Below are positions 8,107 through 16,371 of a DNA stretch of 64,000 nt, piece after piece. Position 1 is the stretch's first letter; each line of letters opens with the position of its first letter. Where the stretch lies: NCBI GenBank assembly GCA_033854735.1, contig JAWWPY010000302.1, positions 1-64,000 on the forward strand, read 5' to 3'. Source of the DNA: JAWWPY01 sp033854735 (lineage in GTDB: Bacteria; Actinomycetota; Actinomycetes; Streptosporangiales; Streptosporangiaceae). Made by a program: the position numbers and the translations under genes. Below the pieces are notes generated by a model that did not search any database, had not been told where the DNA came from, and saw only the letters and a list, made by a program, of their open reading frames with translations.

Positions 8107-9057
8107 ATGTCACGACGGAAGACCGAACGCCTGCTGGGCCTCGTGGTCTGCTTGCTGTCCAGCGAGCGCTACCTGACGGCCACCCAGATCCGTGATGCGG
8201 TGCCAGGCTACCCAGAATCCTTCGACGCGTTCAAGCGCATGTTCGAACGCGACAAAGAGGAACTCAGGGAAATCGGCATCCCGCTGGAAACAGGCTCGAA
8301 TTCTGCCGTCGAGGAAGAGGCCGGGTACCGGATTCCGCGGCAGGCCTATGTCCTGCCGGAAATCCGCCTTGAGCCGGATGAGGCCGCTGTGCTGGCCCTG
8401 GCCGCACGGGTATGGCGGCAGGCCGAGCTGGCCGGCGCGGCCGCGGGCGCACTGCTCAAGCTGCGCGCCGCGGGGGTCGACGCGGAGGAGACCATGCAGC
8501 CGGGCATCGAGCCCCGGCTGCGGGCGGGCGAATCAGCGTTCGGCCCGCTCTGGGAGTCCGTCAGGGACCGGCGGCCGGTCACCTTCGACTACCGCGCGGC
8601 CGGCCGCAGCGAGGCGCAGCGCCGGCATCTCGAGCCGTGGGGGGTGGTGAACCGGCATGGCCGCTGGTACGTCGCTGGCCATGACACCGGCCGCCAGGCG
8701 GCGCGGGTGTTCCGGCTCAGCCGCATCGAGGGGCAGGTTGAGTTCAGCGGACCGCCCGGGTCGGTGACCGTGCCGGAGGGGATCGATGTGCGGGAGAAGG
8801 TCCGCGAGTGGGACTCCCCGCCGCCGCAGCAGCGGTCCGCGGTGCTCCGGGTGCGCCACGGCGCAGGTCACGGCGTCCGGCGCTATGCCACCAGCGTGCA
8901 GCCGGACTCCGGCGGATGGGACCTGGTCCATGCTCCTTTCTCCGATGTGGGCTGGTTCGCCGAGCACATCGCCTCGTTCGGCACGGACGTGATCGCCATC
9001 GAGCCAGCCGACCTGCGCGAGGCCGTCATGACCCAGCTGAAGGGGGCCCTGGCTTGA
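8107..9057 (+). CDS. pafB: WYL-domain regulator PafB
   Basis: 316 residues. N-terminal winged helix (KTERLLGLVVCLLSSERYLTATQIR) followed by a WYL domain (VTFDYRAAGRSEAQRRHLEPW, VVNRHGRWYVAGHDT, RVFRLSRIEG) and a C-terminal extension. PafB forms a complex with PafC that activates the RecA/LexA-independent DNA-damage response in mycobacteria; despite the name it is not needed for pupylation. The start follows GAAGG at 8096-8100; a longer reading frame upstream lacks a site. pafC begins inside its stop (TTGA), so the two are translationally coupled. Position before tatA, tatC and helY is the conserved one. Confidence 0.92.
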   Translation: MSRRKTERLLGLVVCLLSSERYLTATQIRDAVPGYPESFDAFKRMFERDKEELREIGIPLETGSNSAVEEEAGYRIPRQAYVLPEIRLEPDEAAVLALAARVWRQAELAGAAAGALLKLRAAGVDAEETMQPGIEPRLRAGESAFGPLWESVRDRRPVTFDYRAAGRSEAQRRHLEPWGVVNRHGRWYVAGHDTGRQAARVFRLSRIEGQVEFSGPPGSVTVPEGIDVREKVREWDSPPPQQRSAVLRVRHGAGHGVRRYATSVQPDSGGWDLVHAPFSDVGWFAEHIASFGTDVIAIEPADLREAVMTQLKGALA

Positions 9058-10046
9058 GCGGGCGGCCGCCTCGGCCCAGCCACAGCACGGACCGGCTGCA
9101 ACGGCTGCTGGCCCTGGTGCCGTACGTGGTCAGCAGGAAATCAGTCGGGCTCGCCGAGACGGCCGCCGCTTTCGGTGTCAGCGAGCGCGAACTGGTCGAC
9201 GACCTCAACCTGCTCTGGTGCGTGGAACTGCGCGCGCCGGACCCGTACTGCCCGATCGACCTCTCCTATGAGGGCGGGGAGATCGTGGTCAGCCAGGCTG
9301 AGTCGATGGACCGCCCGCTCCGCCTCGGCGTGGATGAGGCGAGCGCCCTGCTGGTGGGGATGCGGATGCTGGCCGAGGTGGCGCACGCCGCCGCGGATAC
9401 CGGCCCGGCTGACCGGTCGGCGCTGAGCCGCACGATCGCGAAACTGGAGGCCGCCGCGGGCGAGGCGGGCGCGCCCAGCGCCCAGGTGGCCATCCAGGTG
9501 GACCGGGTCGCGGAACGCGCCGTCCTGGCCACGGTGACCGATGCCCTCGGCCGGGGCCGCCGGCTCCACCTGTCCTACTACGTGCCCGGCCGCGACGAGG
9601 CCACCGAACGCGACGTCGATCCGATGCGGCTGCTGATCGTGGAGGGCCGCACCTACCTGGAGGGGTGGTGCCGCCGGGCCGAGGCGGTCCGGTTGTTCCG
9701 GCTCGACCGGGTGCTCGGCATCGATGTGCTCGACAGGGCGGCGGAAGTCCCGGCCGAGGCCAAGCCGGTCGATGTGGACCAGGGCCTGTTCCGGCCCTCG
9801 GCCGACGACGTGAACGTGGTCATCGACCTGTCCGCGACCGGGCGCTGGGTCGCCGAGTACTATCCATGCGAAAACGTGACAGAACTTGGCGACGGCAGGC
9901 TGCGGGTCAGCCTGCGGACGCCGGATACCCAGTGGGTACGGCGGCTCGCGCTGCGGCTGGGGGAGGAAGGTCGGGTCGTCTCGCCACCCGAGCTGGCCGC
10001 CCGGATCAGGGACGACGCACTGGCCGCGCTGGCACAATACACGTGA
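9054..10046 (+). CDS. pafC: WYL-domain regulator PafC
   Basis: 330 residues starting at TTG 9054, which overlaps the pafB stop. Helix-turn-helix region STDRLQRLLALVPYVV and SVGLAETAAAFGVSERELVDD, then a WYL domain (RLHLSYYVPGRDEATERDVDP, EGRTYLEGWCRRAEAVRLFR). PafC pairs with PafB to bind promoters of DNA-repair genes. The frame is open far upstream inside pafB, but only this part resembles the family. tatA starts 75 bp later. Confidence 0.92.
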   Translation: MSGRPPRPSHSTDRLQRLLALVPYVVSRKSVGLAETAAAFGVSERELVDDLNLLWCVELRAPDPYCPIDLSYEGGEIVVSQAESMDRPLRLGVDEASALLVGMRMLAEVAHAAADTGPADRSALSRTIAKLEAAAGEAGAPSAQVAIQVDRVAERAVLATVTDALGRGRRLHLSYYVPGRDEATERDVDPMRLLIVEGRTYLEGWCRRAEAVRLFRLDRVLGIDVLDRAAEVPAEAKPVDVDQGLFRPSADDVNVVIDLSATGRWVAEYYPCENVTELGDGRLRVSLRTPDTQWVRRLALRLGEEGRVVSPPELAARIRDDALAALAQYT

Positions 10047-10121
10047 GTCCGAGACGTGTAGACTGCCGGTTGGTAGTTGACCCAGCGCGCGGGAACGCGC
10101 CTCCCGCTGAAGAGGGCAGAA

Positions 10122-10481
10122 ATGATAGGCGACCTGTTCGACAGCCCGTGGAAGATCCTCATCGTCGCGGTGGTTCTCATTGTGCTGTTCGGCTCTAAGA
10201 AGCTGCCTGATGCCGCGCGGTCGCTTGGTAAGTCCATGCGCATCCTGAAGACCGAGGTCCAGGATCTGCATGGGGACGACGCGGAGAAGGCCGAGAAGGA
10301 GAAGGCCGCCGCCGCGCTCACGGCCCAGCCGGCCCAGCCCGCGCCGCCGAGCCAGCAGCAGATCGACCAGCTGCAGCAGCAGATCCGCGACCTGCAGACG
10401 CAGCGCCCCGCCGGTGAGGCCGCCACGGTCAATGGCGCTCCGGCGCCGGAGACGACGCAGCGGACACAGCAGGCCGGCTGA
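10122..10481 (+). CDS. tatA: Twin-arginine translocase subunit TatA
   Basis: 119 residues. One membrane helix near residues 9-24 (WKILIVAVVLIVLFGSKKLP) is followed by the FGSKKLPDAARSLGKSMR amphipathic helix that defines TatA, then a long hydrophilic tail rich in Gln, Pro and Ala. TatA polymerises to let folded twin-arginine proteins pass the membrane. An AGAGGG site lies about 5 nt before the ATG. It stands 16 bp before tatC; no tatB is present here. A probable Tat substrate, the molybdopterin protein at 16.4 kb, is close by. Confidence 0.95.
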   Translation: MIGDLFDSPWKILIVAVVLIVLFGSKKLPDAARSLGKSMRILKTEVQDLHGDDAEKAEKEKAAAALTAQPAQPAPPSQQQIDQLQQQIRDLQTQRPAGEAATVNGAPAPETTQRTQQAG

Positions 10482-10496
10482 GCCTCGTAGCCCACG

Positions 10497-11366
10497 ATGG
10501 CCAGACTGGCTGACTCCGTTACGCGCATCCGGCAGTCAGGAAACTCCGACGGCCGGATGACGCTCATTGAGCACATCCGTGAGCTGCGGAACAGGCTGCT
10601 CAAGGTGGCGCTCGCGATCATCCTGGGCATGGCCGTCGGGCTGATCTTCTCCGATCCGATCTGGACCGTCATCAAGCACCCGTTCTGCTCGGCCGTGATC
10701 AACGGCCATACCGGTTGCCATGTGCTCGGCGATCAGCTGGTCATCAACGGCGTGTTCGACGCGTTCATGCTGCGGATAAAGGTCGCGTTCTTCGTCGGGC
10801 TCATCCTGACCAGCCCGATCTGGTTCTACCAGCTGTGGGCGTTCATCGCCCCGGGGCTCTACCGGCGCGAGAAGCGGTGGACCTACGCGTTCGTGGGCAG
10901 TGCCGCGCCGCTGTTCGCGGCGGGCGCCGGGATCGCGTACTTCGCGATGAGCCGGGGCCTGAAGTACCTGCTCAACCTCGCCCCGCAGGGAGTCGTCGTC
11001 CTGCCGAGCGTGGACACCTATCTCGGCTACTTCGTGGGCATGCTGTTCGGCTTCGGGCTGGCCTTCGAGCTGCCCCTGGCGTTGCTGATGCTGAACCTGG
11101 CCGGCATCCTCACCCACGAGCGGATCAAGAAGTGGCGCCGGATGATGATCTTCGGCGTGTTCCTGTTCGCCGGAATCGCCTCACCGAGCCCTGACCCGCT
11201 CACCATGCTGCTGCTCGCGGCGCCGTGCCTGGTGCTCGTAGAGGTGGCCGAGGTCATCATCTGGGCCAACGACCGCCGGCGGGCCAGCCGGCCCACCATG
11301 TACGAGGGCCTGGCTGACGACGAGGTCGCGCCGCTCGACGACCAGATCGACTCGGAGCCCCGCTAG
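10497..11366 (+). CDS. tatC: Twin-arginine translocase subunit TatC
   Basis: 289 residues with six hydrophobic helices. The N-terminal RMTLIEHIRELRNRLLKVAL is the conserved cytoplasmic motif that binds the twin-arginine signal, and ASPSPDPLTMLLLAAPCLVL is the typical late TatC segment. The ATG at 10497 was taken; the Met at 10557 before TLIEH would be an unusually short N-terminus. The last 110 bp are overlapped by the NlpC/P60 gene on the other strand. Forms the tatAC pair with the preceding gene. Confidence 0.95.
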   Translation: MARLADSVTRIRQSGNSDGRMTLIEHIRELRNRLLKVALAIILGMAVGLIFSDPIWTVIKHPFCSAVINGHTGCHVLGDQLVINGVFDAFMLRIKVAFFVGLILTSPIWFYQLWAFIAPGLYRREKRWTYAFVGSAAPLFAAGAGIAYFAMSRGLKYLLNLAPQGVVVLPSVDTYLGYFVGMLFGFGLAFELPLALLMLNLAGILTHERIKKWRRMMIFGVFLFAGIASPSPDPLTMLLLAAPCLVLVEVAEVIIWANDRRRASRPTMYEGLADDEVAPLDDQIDSEPR

Positions 11367-11952
11367 CATCCGCCGCCCCGCCTACCCGCCGCCCTAAATG
11401 CGTGATGGTCCCGAAGGTGACGGGGCTGGTCAGGCTGGTCCCGTCAATGATCTGCTGCCGGATGCCCCCTTTCCGGTCAGTGGCCGAGACCATCGCCCCG
11501 GCGCCCACGTAGATGCCGACGTGGTAGGCGACGCCGTGTGTGTCGTGAAAGAAGACCAGGTCGCCGCGCCACGCCTGGCCGTTGGGAACCTTACGGAAGG
11601 CCTGGTACTGGGCGTCCGCGGTCCGCGGGATGGCCAGGCTGAAGTGGCTGTAGAGGTACGAGGTCAGGCCGGAGCAGTCGAACCCGGTCTGGGGCGACTC
11701 CCCGCCCCACTTGTACCGGTAGCGGCCGATAAACGTCGTGGCGTACGCCGCGATCTGCTGCCCAACCAGCATTCTCGTGGCCGCGCCCGGCCGGGCGGCT
11801 GACTGATGACCGGATGCCGCGGACACGGAGCCGGCCGAAGCGAGCACCGCGGCGGAGGCGACCAGGACCGTCACCCCCGGGACCAGCCAGCGCGGCACGC
11901 AAGGCCGCCCGGGACATGAACTATCGCTGAGACTGCTAGGTTTCTTGCTCAT
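11257..11952 (-). CDS. Secreted NlpC/P60 peptidoglycan hydrolase
   Basis: 231 residues. The N-terminus holds a signal peptide (VPGVTVLVASAAVLASAGSVSA, ending near residue 46). The NlpC/P60 domain covers about residues 65-187 with the catalytic cysteine C93 in FDCSGL and histidine H144 in YHVGIYVG; the family cleaves D-gamma-glutamyl-diaminopimelate bonds in stem peptides. Residues after about 190 are Arg/Gly/Ala-rich with no family resemblance, and residues 196-231 are encoded antisense to tatC, which suggests a lost stop codon. A GTTAC/GTAAC palindrome lies just upstream of the start and could be an MtrA-type control site. Confidence 0.87.
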   Translation of the reverse strand: MSKKPSSLSDSSCPGRPCVPRWLVPGVTVLVASAAVLASAGSVSAASGHQSAARPGAATRMLVGQQIAAYATTFIGRYRYKWGGESPQTGFDCSGLTSYLYSHFSLAIPRTADAQYQAFRKVPNGQAWRGDLVFFHDTHGVAYHVGIYVGAGAMVSATDRKGGIRQQIIDGTSLTSPVTFGTITHLGRRVGGAADASGAPSRSGRRAARPRRQPGPRTWWAGWPAGGRWPR

Positions 11953-11958
11953 AGTGCT

Positions 11959-11984
11959 GGATACGTTACCATTAGTAACTATCC
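11959..11984. promoter_or_regulatory. Palindrome with GTTAC/GTAAC core in the NlpC/P60-helY divergent region
   Basis: GGATA, a bulged C, GTTAC, a 5-nt loop CATTA, then GTAAC and TATCC form a 10-bp inverted repeat. It starts 7 nt upstream of the NlpC/P60 start codon. GTTAC and GTAAC half sites one helical turn apart resemble sites of the actinobacterial response regulator MtrA, which controls cell-wall hydrolase genes. It could also be a 5'-UTR hairpin. The structure is read directly; the regulator is inferred. Confidence 0.45.
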
Positions 11985-12029
11985 GTCAGCTTCGTGGCCG
12001 CCGTGGCCGGTACCTGCCTGGCCCTCGCT

Positions 12030-12035
12030 TAGGCT
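12030..12035 (+). promoter_or_regulatory. -10 element TAGGCT, leaderless promoter of helY
   Basis: TAGGCT ends 7 nt before the ATG at 12043 and there is no Shine-Dalgarno between them. This fits a leaderless transcript starting at the ATG. Confidence 0.5.
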
Positions 12036-12042
12036 TGATCGC

Positions 12043-14826
12043 ATGTCGACGCCTGCTAGCCCGGCGCAGCGGTACGCCGCGTTCCGGAGCCAGCGCCAGC
12101 AGGACGGCCCCGAACTCGCCGCGTTCCGCGGGCTCTACGACTTCGAGTTCGACGATTTTCAGAAAAAAGCCTGCCGGGCCCTCAACGATGGCCATGGGGT
12201 GCTGGTCGCCGCGCCGACCGGGTCAGGTAAGACAGTGGTCGGTGAGTTCGCCGCGCATCTCGCCGTCGCGCACGGGGGCAAGTGCTTCTACACGACGCCG
12301 ATCAAGGCCCTGTCCAACCAGAAGTACGGGGACCTGGTGCGCCGGTACGGCGCCGACCGGGTCGGCCTGCTCACCGGGGACAACAGCATCAACGGTGAGG
12401 CGCCGGTGGTGGTGATGACCACCGAAGTCCTGCGCAACATGCTCTACGGCGGGTCGTCCACCCTGGCCGGCCTGAGCTACGTCGTGCTTGACGAGGTGCA
12501 CTACCTGGCCGACCGCTTCCGCGGCGCGGTCTGGGAAGAAGTGATCATCCACCTGCCCGCCTCGGTCCGGGTCGTGGCCTTGTCCGCGACGGTAAGCAAC
12601 GCCGAGGAGTTCGGGGACTGGCTGGCGCAGGTGCGCGGCGGCACCACCGTGATCGTGGACGAGCACCGGCCCGTGCCGCTCTGGCCGCACATGCTGGCGG
12701 GCGGCCGGCTCTACGACCTGTTCATCGATCCCGCCGGGGTGAGCGACGCCGGCCCGGACCGTGCGAGCCGCCAGGAGCGGCGGGCGCAGGTCAATCCGCA
12801 GCTCCTGCGTCTCGCCCGGGGCGATGACCTGGCGCCGCGCCGGGGGTCCGCGCAGCCCAGGCATCACGGGCGGCGGCCGCCCGGATTCCGGATGACCCGG
12901 CGGCCCGAGGTCATCGAGCGGCTGGACCGGGCCGGGCTGCTGCCGGCGATCACGTTCATCTTCAGCCGGGCGGGCTGCGATGCCGCCGTCCGGCAGTGCC
13001 TGGACGCCGGGCTGCGGCTGACCACGCCCGAGGAGGCCGCCGCCATCACCAAGGTGGCGGAGCGGCGCACCGAGGACATCCCCGAGCCTGACCTTCCGGT
13101 CCTCGGCTATGACGAATGGCTCGCCGGGCTGCGTCGCGGAATCGCCGCCCACCACGCCGGCATGCTGCCCACGTTCAAGGAAGTGGTGGAGGAGCTGTTC
13201 GAGGCAGGCCTGGTCCGCGCGGTCTTCGCGACCGAGACACTGGCCCTCGGCATCAACATGCCCGCGAGGACCGTGGTCATCGAGCGGCTCGACAAGTGGA
13301 ACGGCGAGACCCACGCGGATCTGACACCGGGGGAGTACACGCAGCTCACCGGCCGGGCCGGCCGCCGGGGCATCGATGTGGAAGGCCACGCGGTGGTGCT
13401 CTGGCAGCCGGGCATGGATCCCATGGCGGTGGCGGGCCTGGCCGGAACGCGCACCTACCCGCTCAACTCCAGCTTCCGCCCGTCCTACAACATGGCGGTG
13501 AACCTGGTCGGCCAATCCGGGCTCCGGCAGGCCGCGGCCCTGCTGGAGTCGTCATTCGCCCAGTTCCAGGCCGACCGCGGGGTGGCCGGCCTCATCCGCC
13601 AGGCCCGGCGGAGCAGGCAGGCTCTGGACGACCTCACTGTCACCTGTGATCGCGGCGACTTCGCCGAGTACGACGAGCTGCGCAAGGAGCTGTCCAGCCG
13701 GGAGGGGGAGGCGGCCCGGCAGCGGTCGGCGGCCCGGCGGGCCGAGGCATTGCGGTCGCTGGAGCAATTGCGCCGGGGCGACATCATCCGGGTCCCCAGC
13801 GGCAGGCGGGCCGGCATCGCGGTCGTCCTCGATCCAGGGATCCCCGGGCGGGGGGCCACCGAGAACCTGCCACTGCCGCTCGTGCTGACCGCGAACCGGC
13901 AGGTGAAGCGGCTCAGTGCGGCGGACTTCCCGGTCCCGGTGACCGCCATCGAGCGGATCCGGATCCCGAACTCGTTCAGCGCCCGTTCGGCCAAGCACCG
14001 CCGGGACCTGGCCGCGACGGTACGCAACAAGCTGGCCGCGAATCCCCCGCCCGGGCGCCCGCCGGCGGGCGGCGGCCAGCGCGCGGAAGCCGCCGGCCAG
14101 GCTGAGATCACCCGCCTGCGCCAGCGGCTCCGCCAGCATCCCGGCCACGGCTGCCCGGACCTCGCCGATCACGTCCGGCAGTCCGAGCGCCGGATGCGCC
14201 TGGCCCGGGAGGTGGCGAGCCTGGAGTCCGCGGTGGCCGGCCGCACGCATGTGATCGCGCGGACTTTCGAGCGGGTCTGCGCGGTCCTCGAGCACCTTGG
14301 TTACCTGGACGGCGACTCGGTCACCCCGGACGGCAGGCGGCTTGCCGACCTGTATACCGAGCTTGACCTGCTGGCCGCCGAGTGCCTGCGCCGCGGGCTG
14401 TGGGATGGCCTGGCGCCGGAGGGGCTCGCGGCCTGCGTATCCGCCCTGACGTTCGAGTCGAGGAAGTCCGAGGACGCTGATCCGCCCCGGCTGCCGGGCG
14501 GCCGGGTGCGCGAGGTGCTCGCCTCGATGGTCACCATCTGGGGCGAGCTCGACGGGATCGAGAAGGACCATGGGCTCTCATTCCTGCGCGAGCCCGACCT
14601 CCGGTTCGCCTGGGCGGTGCACGCCTGGGCCCGCGGGAAGCCGCTGGAGACGGTGCTGGGGCCCGATCTGACCCCGGGCGACTTCGTCCGGGCCGTTAAG
14701 CAACTCATCGACCTGCTGGGCCAGATCGCGGTCGCCGCGGGTCATGACTCGCCGCTCGCGGCGACCGCCCGGTCCGCCGTGGGCGCCCTGCGCCGTGGCG
14801 TGGTCGCCTACAGCTCCGTGAGCTAG
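12043..14826 (+). CDS. helY: DEAD/DEAH-box RNA helicase HelY (Ski2/Mtr4 family)
   Basis: 927 residues. Helicase domain 1 holds the Walker A loop AAPTGSGKTVVGEFAA and the Walker B/DEAH-type box VVLDEVHYLADRFRG; SATVSNAEEFGDWL is motif III. Domain 2 carries ETLALGINMPARTVVIE and QLTGRAGRRGIDVEGH (motif VI). The C-terminal 400 residues, with a coiled arginine-rich middle and SLESAVAGRTHVIARTFER, correspond to the Ski2-type helical/DSHCT region. The family unwinds RNA in an ATP-dependent way. Its position after pafB, pafC, tatA and tatC is the same as Mycobacterium helY. The mRNA is probably leaderless. Confidence 0.93.
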   Translation: MSTPASPAQRYAAFRSQRQQDGPELAAFRGLYDFEFDDFQKKACRALNDGHGVLVAAPTGSGKTVVGEFAAHLAVAHGGKCFYTTPIKALSNQKYGDLVRRYGADRVGLLTGDNSINGEAPVVVMTTEVLRNMLYGGSSTLAGLSYVVLDEVHYLADRFRGAVWEEVIIHLPASVRVVALSATVSNAEEFGDWLAQVRGGTTVIVDEHRPVPLWPHMLAGGRLYDLFIDPAGVSDAGPDRASRQERRAQVNPQLLRLARGDDLAPRRGSAQPRHHGRRPPGFRMTRRPEVIERLDRAGLLPAITFIFSRAGCDAAVRQCLDAGLRLTTPEEAAAITKVAERRTEDIPEPDLPVLGYDEWLAGLRRGIAAHHAGMLPTFKEVVEELFEAGLVRAVFATETLALGINMPARTVVIERLDKWNGETHADLTPGEYTQLTGRAGRRGIDVEGHAVVLWQPGMDPMAVAGLAGTRTYPLNSSFRPSYNMAVNLVGQSGLRQAAALLESSFAQFQADRGVAGLIRQARRSRQALDDLTVTCDRGDFAEYDELRKELSSREGEAARQRSAARRAEALRSLEQLRRGDIIRVPSGRRAGIAVVLDPGIPGRGATENLPLPLVLTANRQVKRLSAADFPVPVTAIERIRIPNSFSARSAKHRRDLAATVRNKLAANPPPGRPPAGGGQRAEAAGQAEITRLRQRLRQHPGHGCPDLADHVRQSERRMRLAREVASLESAVAGRTHVIARTFERVCAVLEHLGYLDGDSVTPDGRRLADLYTELDLLAAECLRRGLWDGLAPEGLAACVSALTFESRKSEDADPPRLPGGRVREVLASMVTIWGELDGIEKDHGLSFLREPDLRFAWAVHAWARGKPLETVLGPDLTPGDFVRAVKQLIDLLGQIAVAAGHDSPLAATARSAVGALRRGVVAYSSVS

Positions 14827-14847
14827 CCAGCTCCGTTCGGCCCGTCT

Positions 14848-14865
14848 CTTAACAAATCCTTACCG
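14848..14865. promoter_or_regulatory. 11-bp direct repeat CTTAAC/CTTACCG before the GT87 gene
   Basis: CTTAAC at 14848-14853 and CTTACCG at 14859-14865 are 11 bp apart, 50-70 bp before the start of the mannosyltransferase gene. The same CTTACCG word is found twice with 11-bp spacing before the next gene (16304 and 16315). One-turn direct repeats are usual for OmpR/PhoB-type response regulators. The binding protein is not identified. Confidence 0.4.
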
Positions 14866-14916
14866 TCGCCGCCAGCGTCGCCCCTTTTCAGCAACGGCAT
14901 GGCAGCGTGACTGAGT

Positions 14917-16368
14917 ATGAGCGCTAACGCGCGCGTTGCCGCGGTGGCCAGGGTCGCGGCGGTCGCCGCCGCCCTTATGGCAGTCACCTGCCTGGTCCTG
15001 CTCCTGGTTCACCCGTGGTGGGACCCGGCGCGGATCAGGCCGCTGCCATTGGTGGGCGGTGCGTGGCTGGCGTTCGCGGCGGCCGCCTGGCTGCTGCGTG
15101 GTGTCTCCGGCCGGTGGTCGGTGGCGCTGATCCTGCTCGGCGGGATAGTCCTCCAGCTGGCGGCCATGTCGTCACCGCCGCGGCAGAGCGACGATTCGTA
15201 CCGCTACGTCTGGGACGGCCGGGTTCAGGCGGCCGGCATCGACCCGTACTCCTACGTTCCCGCCGCGCCGCAGCTGGCCGGGCTGCGTAACGAGTACCTC
15301 TGGCCGGCCAATGGCGTGCATTGCGTGAAGGCCGGCGTCCGGTATCCCGGCGATCCCGTCCTCGTTCCCGGCTGCACCAGGATCAACCGGCCGACCGTCC
15401 CGACCATTTACCCGCCCGTTTCCGAGGCGTACTTCTTCGCCGTCTACAAGCTGTCCCCGGCCATTACCCGGCCGATGCCCGTGCAGGCCGCGGCGGCGGG
15501 ATGCGCGATCCTCATTACCGTGCTGCTGCTGTACGCGCTGCGATCGATGGGCCGCAACGTCCGGACGGCCGCGCTGTGGGCCTGGTGCCCGACGGTCGTC
15601 CTCGAGGCCGGCAACAACGCGCACGTCGACGTCCTGGCGGTCGGGCTGGCGGCTGCGGCGCTGATCATCCTGGCCCGGGCGGGCCGCCTGCGGCACACTC
15701 TCCTCGGCGGGGTGCTGCTCGGGCTGGCCATCGCGGCCAAGGTGACCCCGATCCTGGTGGTGCCTGCGGTCCTGCGCCGCCGCTGGTTCGCCGTCGGCAC
15801 CGCGATAGCCGGGGCGGTGGCCGTGGTCTACCTGCCGCACGTGCTGGCGGTGGGCAGCAAGGTGCTCGGGTACATACCCGGATACCTGCAGGAGAACGGC
15901 TACTCAGATGGCCAGCGGTTCGCGCTTATCGGGGTGCTGTTCAGCGGGCGCGAGGCCACGCTCATCGCCGTGGCGCTGCTCGCCCTGGCCGGGCTGGCCG
16001 TGCTCCTCTTCTCCAACCCGGACGAGCCCTGGCGCGGCGCCCTGGTGATGACGGCCGCCGCGCTCGCCATTACCACGCCCCTCATGCAGTGGTACCCGTT
16101 GCTGCTGGTGATGCTCGTCGTCCTCGATGGCCGGGCGGAGTGGCTGGCCTTCGCCGCCGCCGGGTACCTGGCCGCCGAGCCGGCGATGGGGCAGTTCAGC
16201 GTGCCTCATCCGGCCGCTGCCGGATACGGGCTGGCCGTGGCGTTCGTCGCTGTGGCATCGCTGGCCCGCTTTGTGAACTCCCGCCGCGTGAGTTCACAAG
16301 TTCCTTACCGGGTGCTTACCGAAGTCCCGGCCGTGCTGCGCGAAGAGGCCCCTATGACGGTGAATTGA
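14917..16368 (+). CDS. GT87/DUF2029-like polyprenyl-phosphomannose-dependent mannosyltransferase
   Basis: 483 residues with about ten to twelve membrane helices. After two N-terminal helices a large outer loop carries QSDDSYRYVWDGRVQAAGIDPYSYVPAA, an acidic loop typical of GT-C enzymes that use polyprenyl-phosphate sugars, and NRPTVPTIYPPVSEAYFF. Later segments include ARAGRLRHTLLGGVLLGLAI and AKVTPILVVPAVLRRRW, the AKxxP motif common in GT87 proteins. The family adds alpha-mannose to lipoglycans such as lipomannan outside the membrane. It is 3 bp from the molybdopterin gene, but a palindrome and repeats near its end suggest an internal promoter. The exact sugar acceptor is unknown. Confidence 0.75.
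   Translation: MSANARVAAVARVAAVAAALMAVTCLVLLLVHPWWDPARIRPLPLVGGAWLAFAAAAWLLRGVSGRWSVALILLGGIVLQLAAMSSPPRQSDDSYRYVWDGRVQAAGIDPYSYVPAAPQLAGLRNEYLWPANGVHCVKAGVRYPGDPVLVPGCTRINRPTVPTIYPPVSEAYFFAVYKLSPAITRPMPVQAAAAGCAILITVLLLYALRSMGRNVRTAALWAWCPTVVLEAGNNAHVDVLAVGLAAAALIILARAGRLRHTLLGGVLLGLAIAAKVTPILVVPAVLRRRWFAVGTAIAGAVAVVYLPHVLAVGSKVLGYIPGYLQENGYSDGQRFALIGVLFSGREATLIAVALLALAGLAVLLFSNPDEPWRGALVMTAAALAITTPLMQWYPLLLVMLVVLDGRAEWLAFAAAGYLAAEPAMGQFSVPHPAAAGYGLAVAFVAVASLARFVNSRRVSSQVPYRVLTEVPAVLREEAPMTVN
16271..16299. promoter_or_regulatory. Perfect 10-bp inverted repeat, candidate operator
   Basis: TTGTGAACTC at 16271-16280 and GAGTTCACAA at 16290-16299 are exact reverse complements separated by 9 nt. 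The element lies in the last codons of the GT87 gene, 73 bp before the molybdopterin gene start. There is no following T-tract, so an operator is more likely than a terminator. Confidence 0.5.
16304..16321. promoter_or_regulatory. CTTACCG direct repeat, 11-bp spacing, before the molybdopterin gene
   Basis: CTTACCG occurs at 16304-16310 and again at 16315-16321, starting 5 bp after the inverted repeat. The spacing equals one DNA turn, and a matching pair lies before the preceding gene. A response-regulator site is suggested by pattern only. Confidence 0.4.
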
Positions 16369-16371
16369 GTC

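Noticed and set aside
11953..12042. c-di-AMP (ydaO) riboswitch before the NlpC/P60 gene
   Set aside because: The class is known before such hydrolases, but the divergent gap here is only 90 bp and mostly occupied by the helY promoter, too short for that structure.
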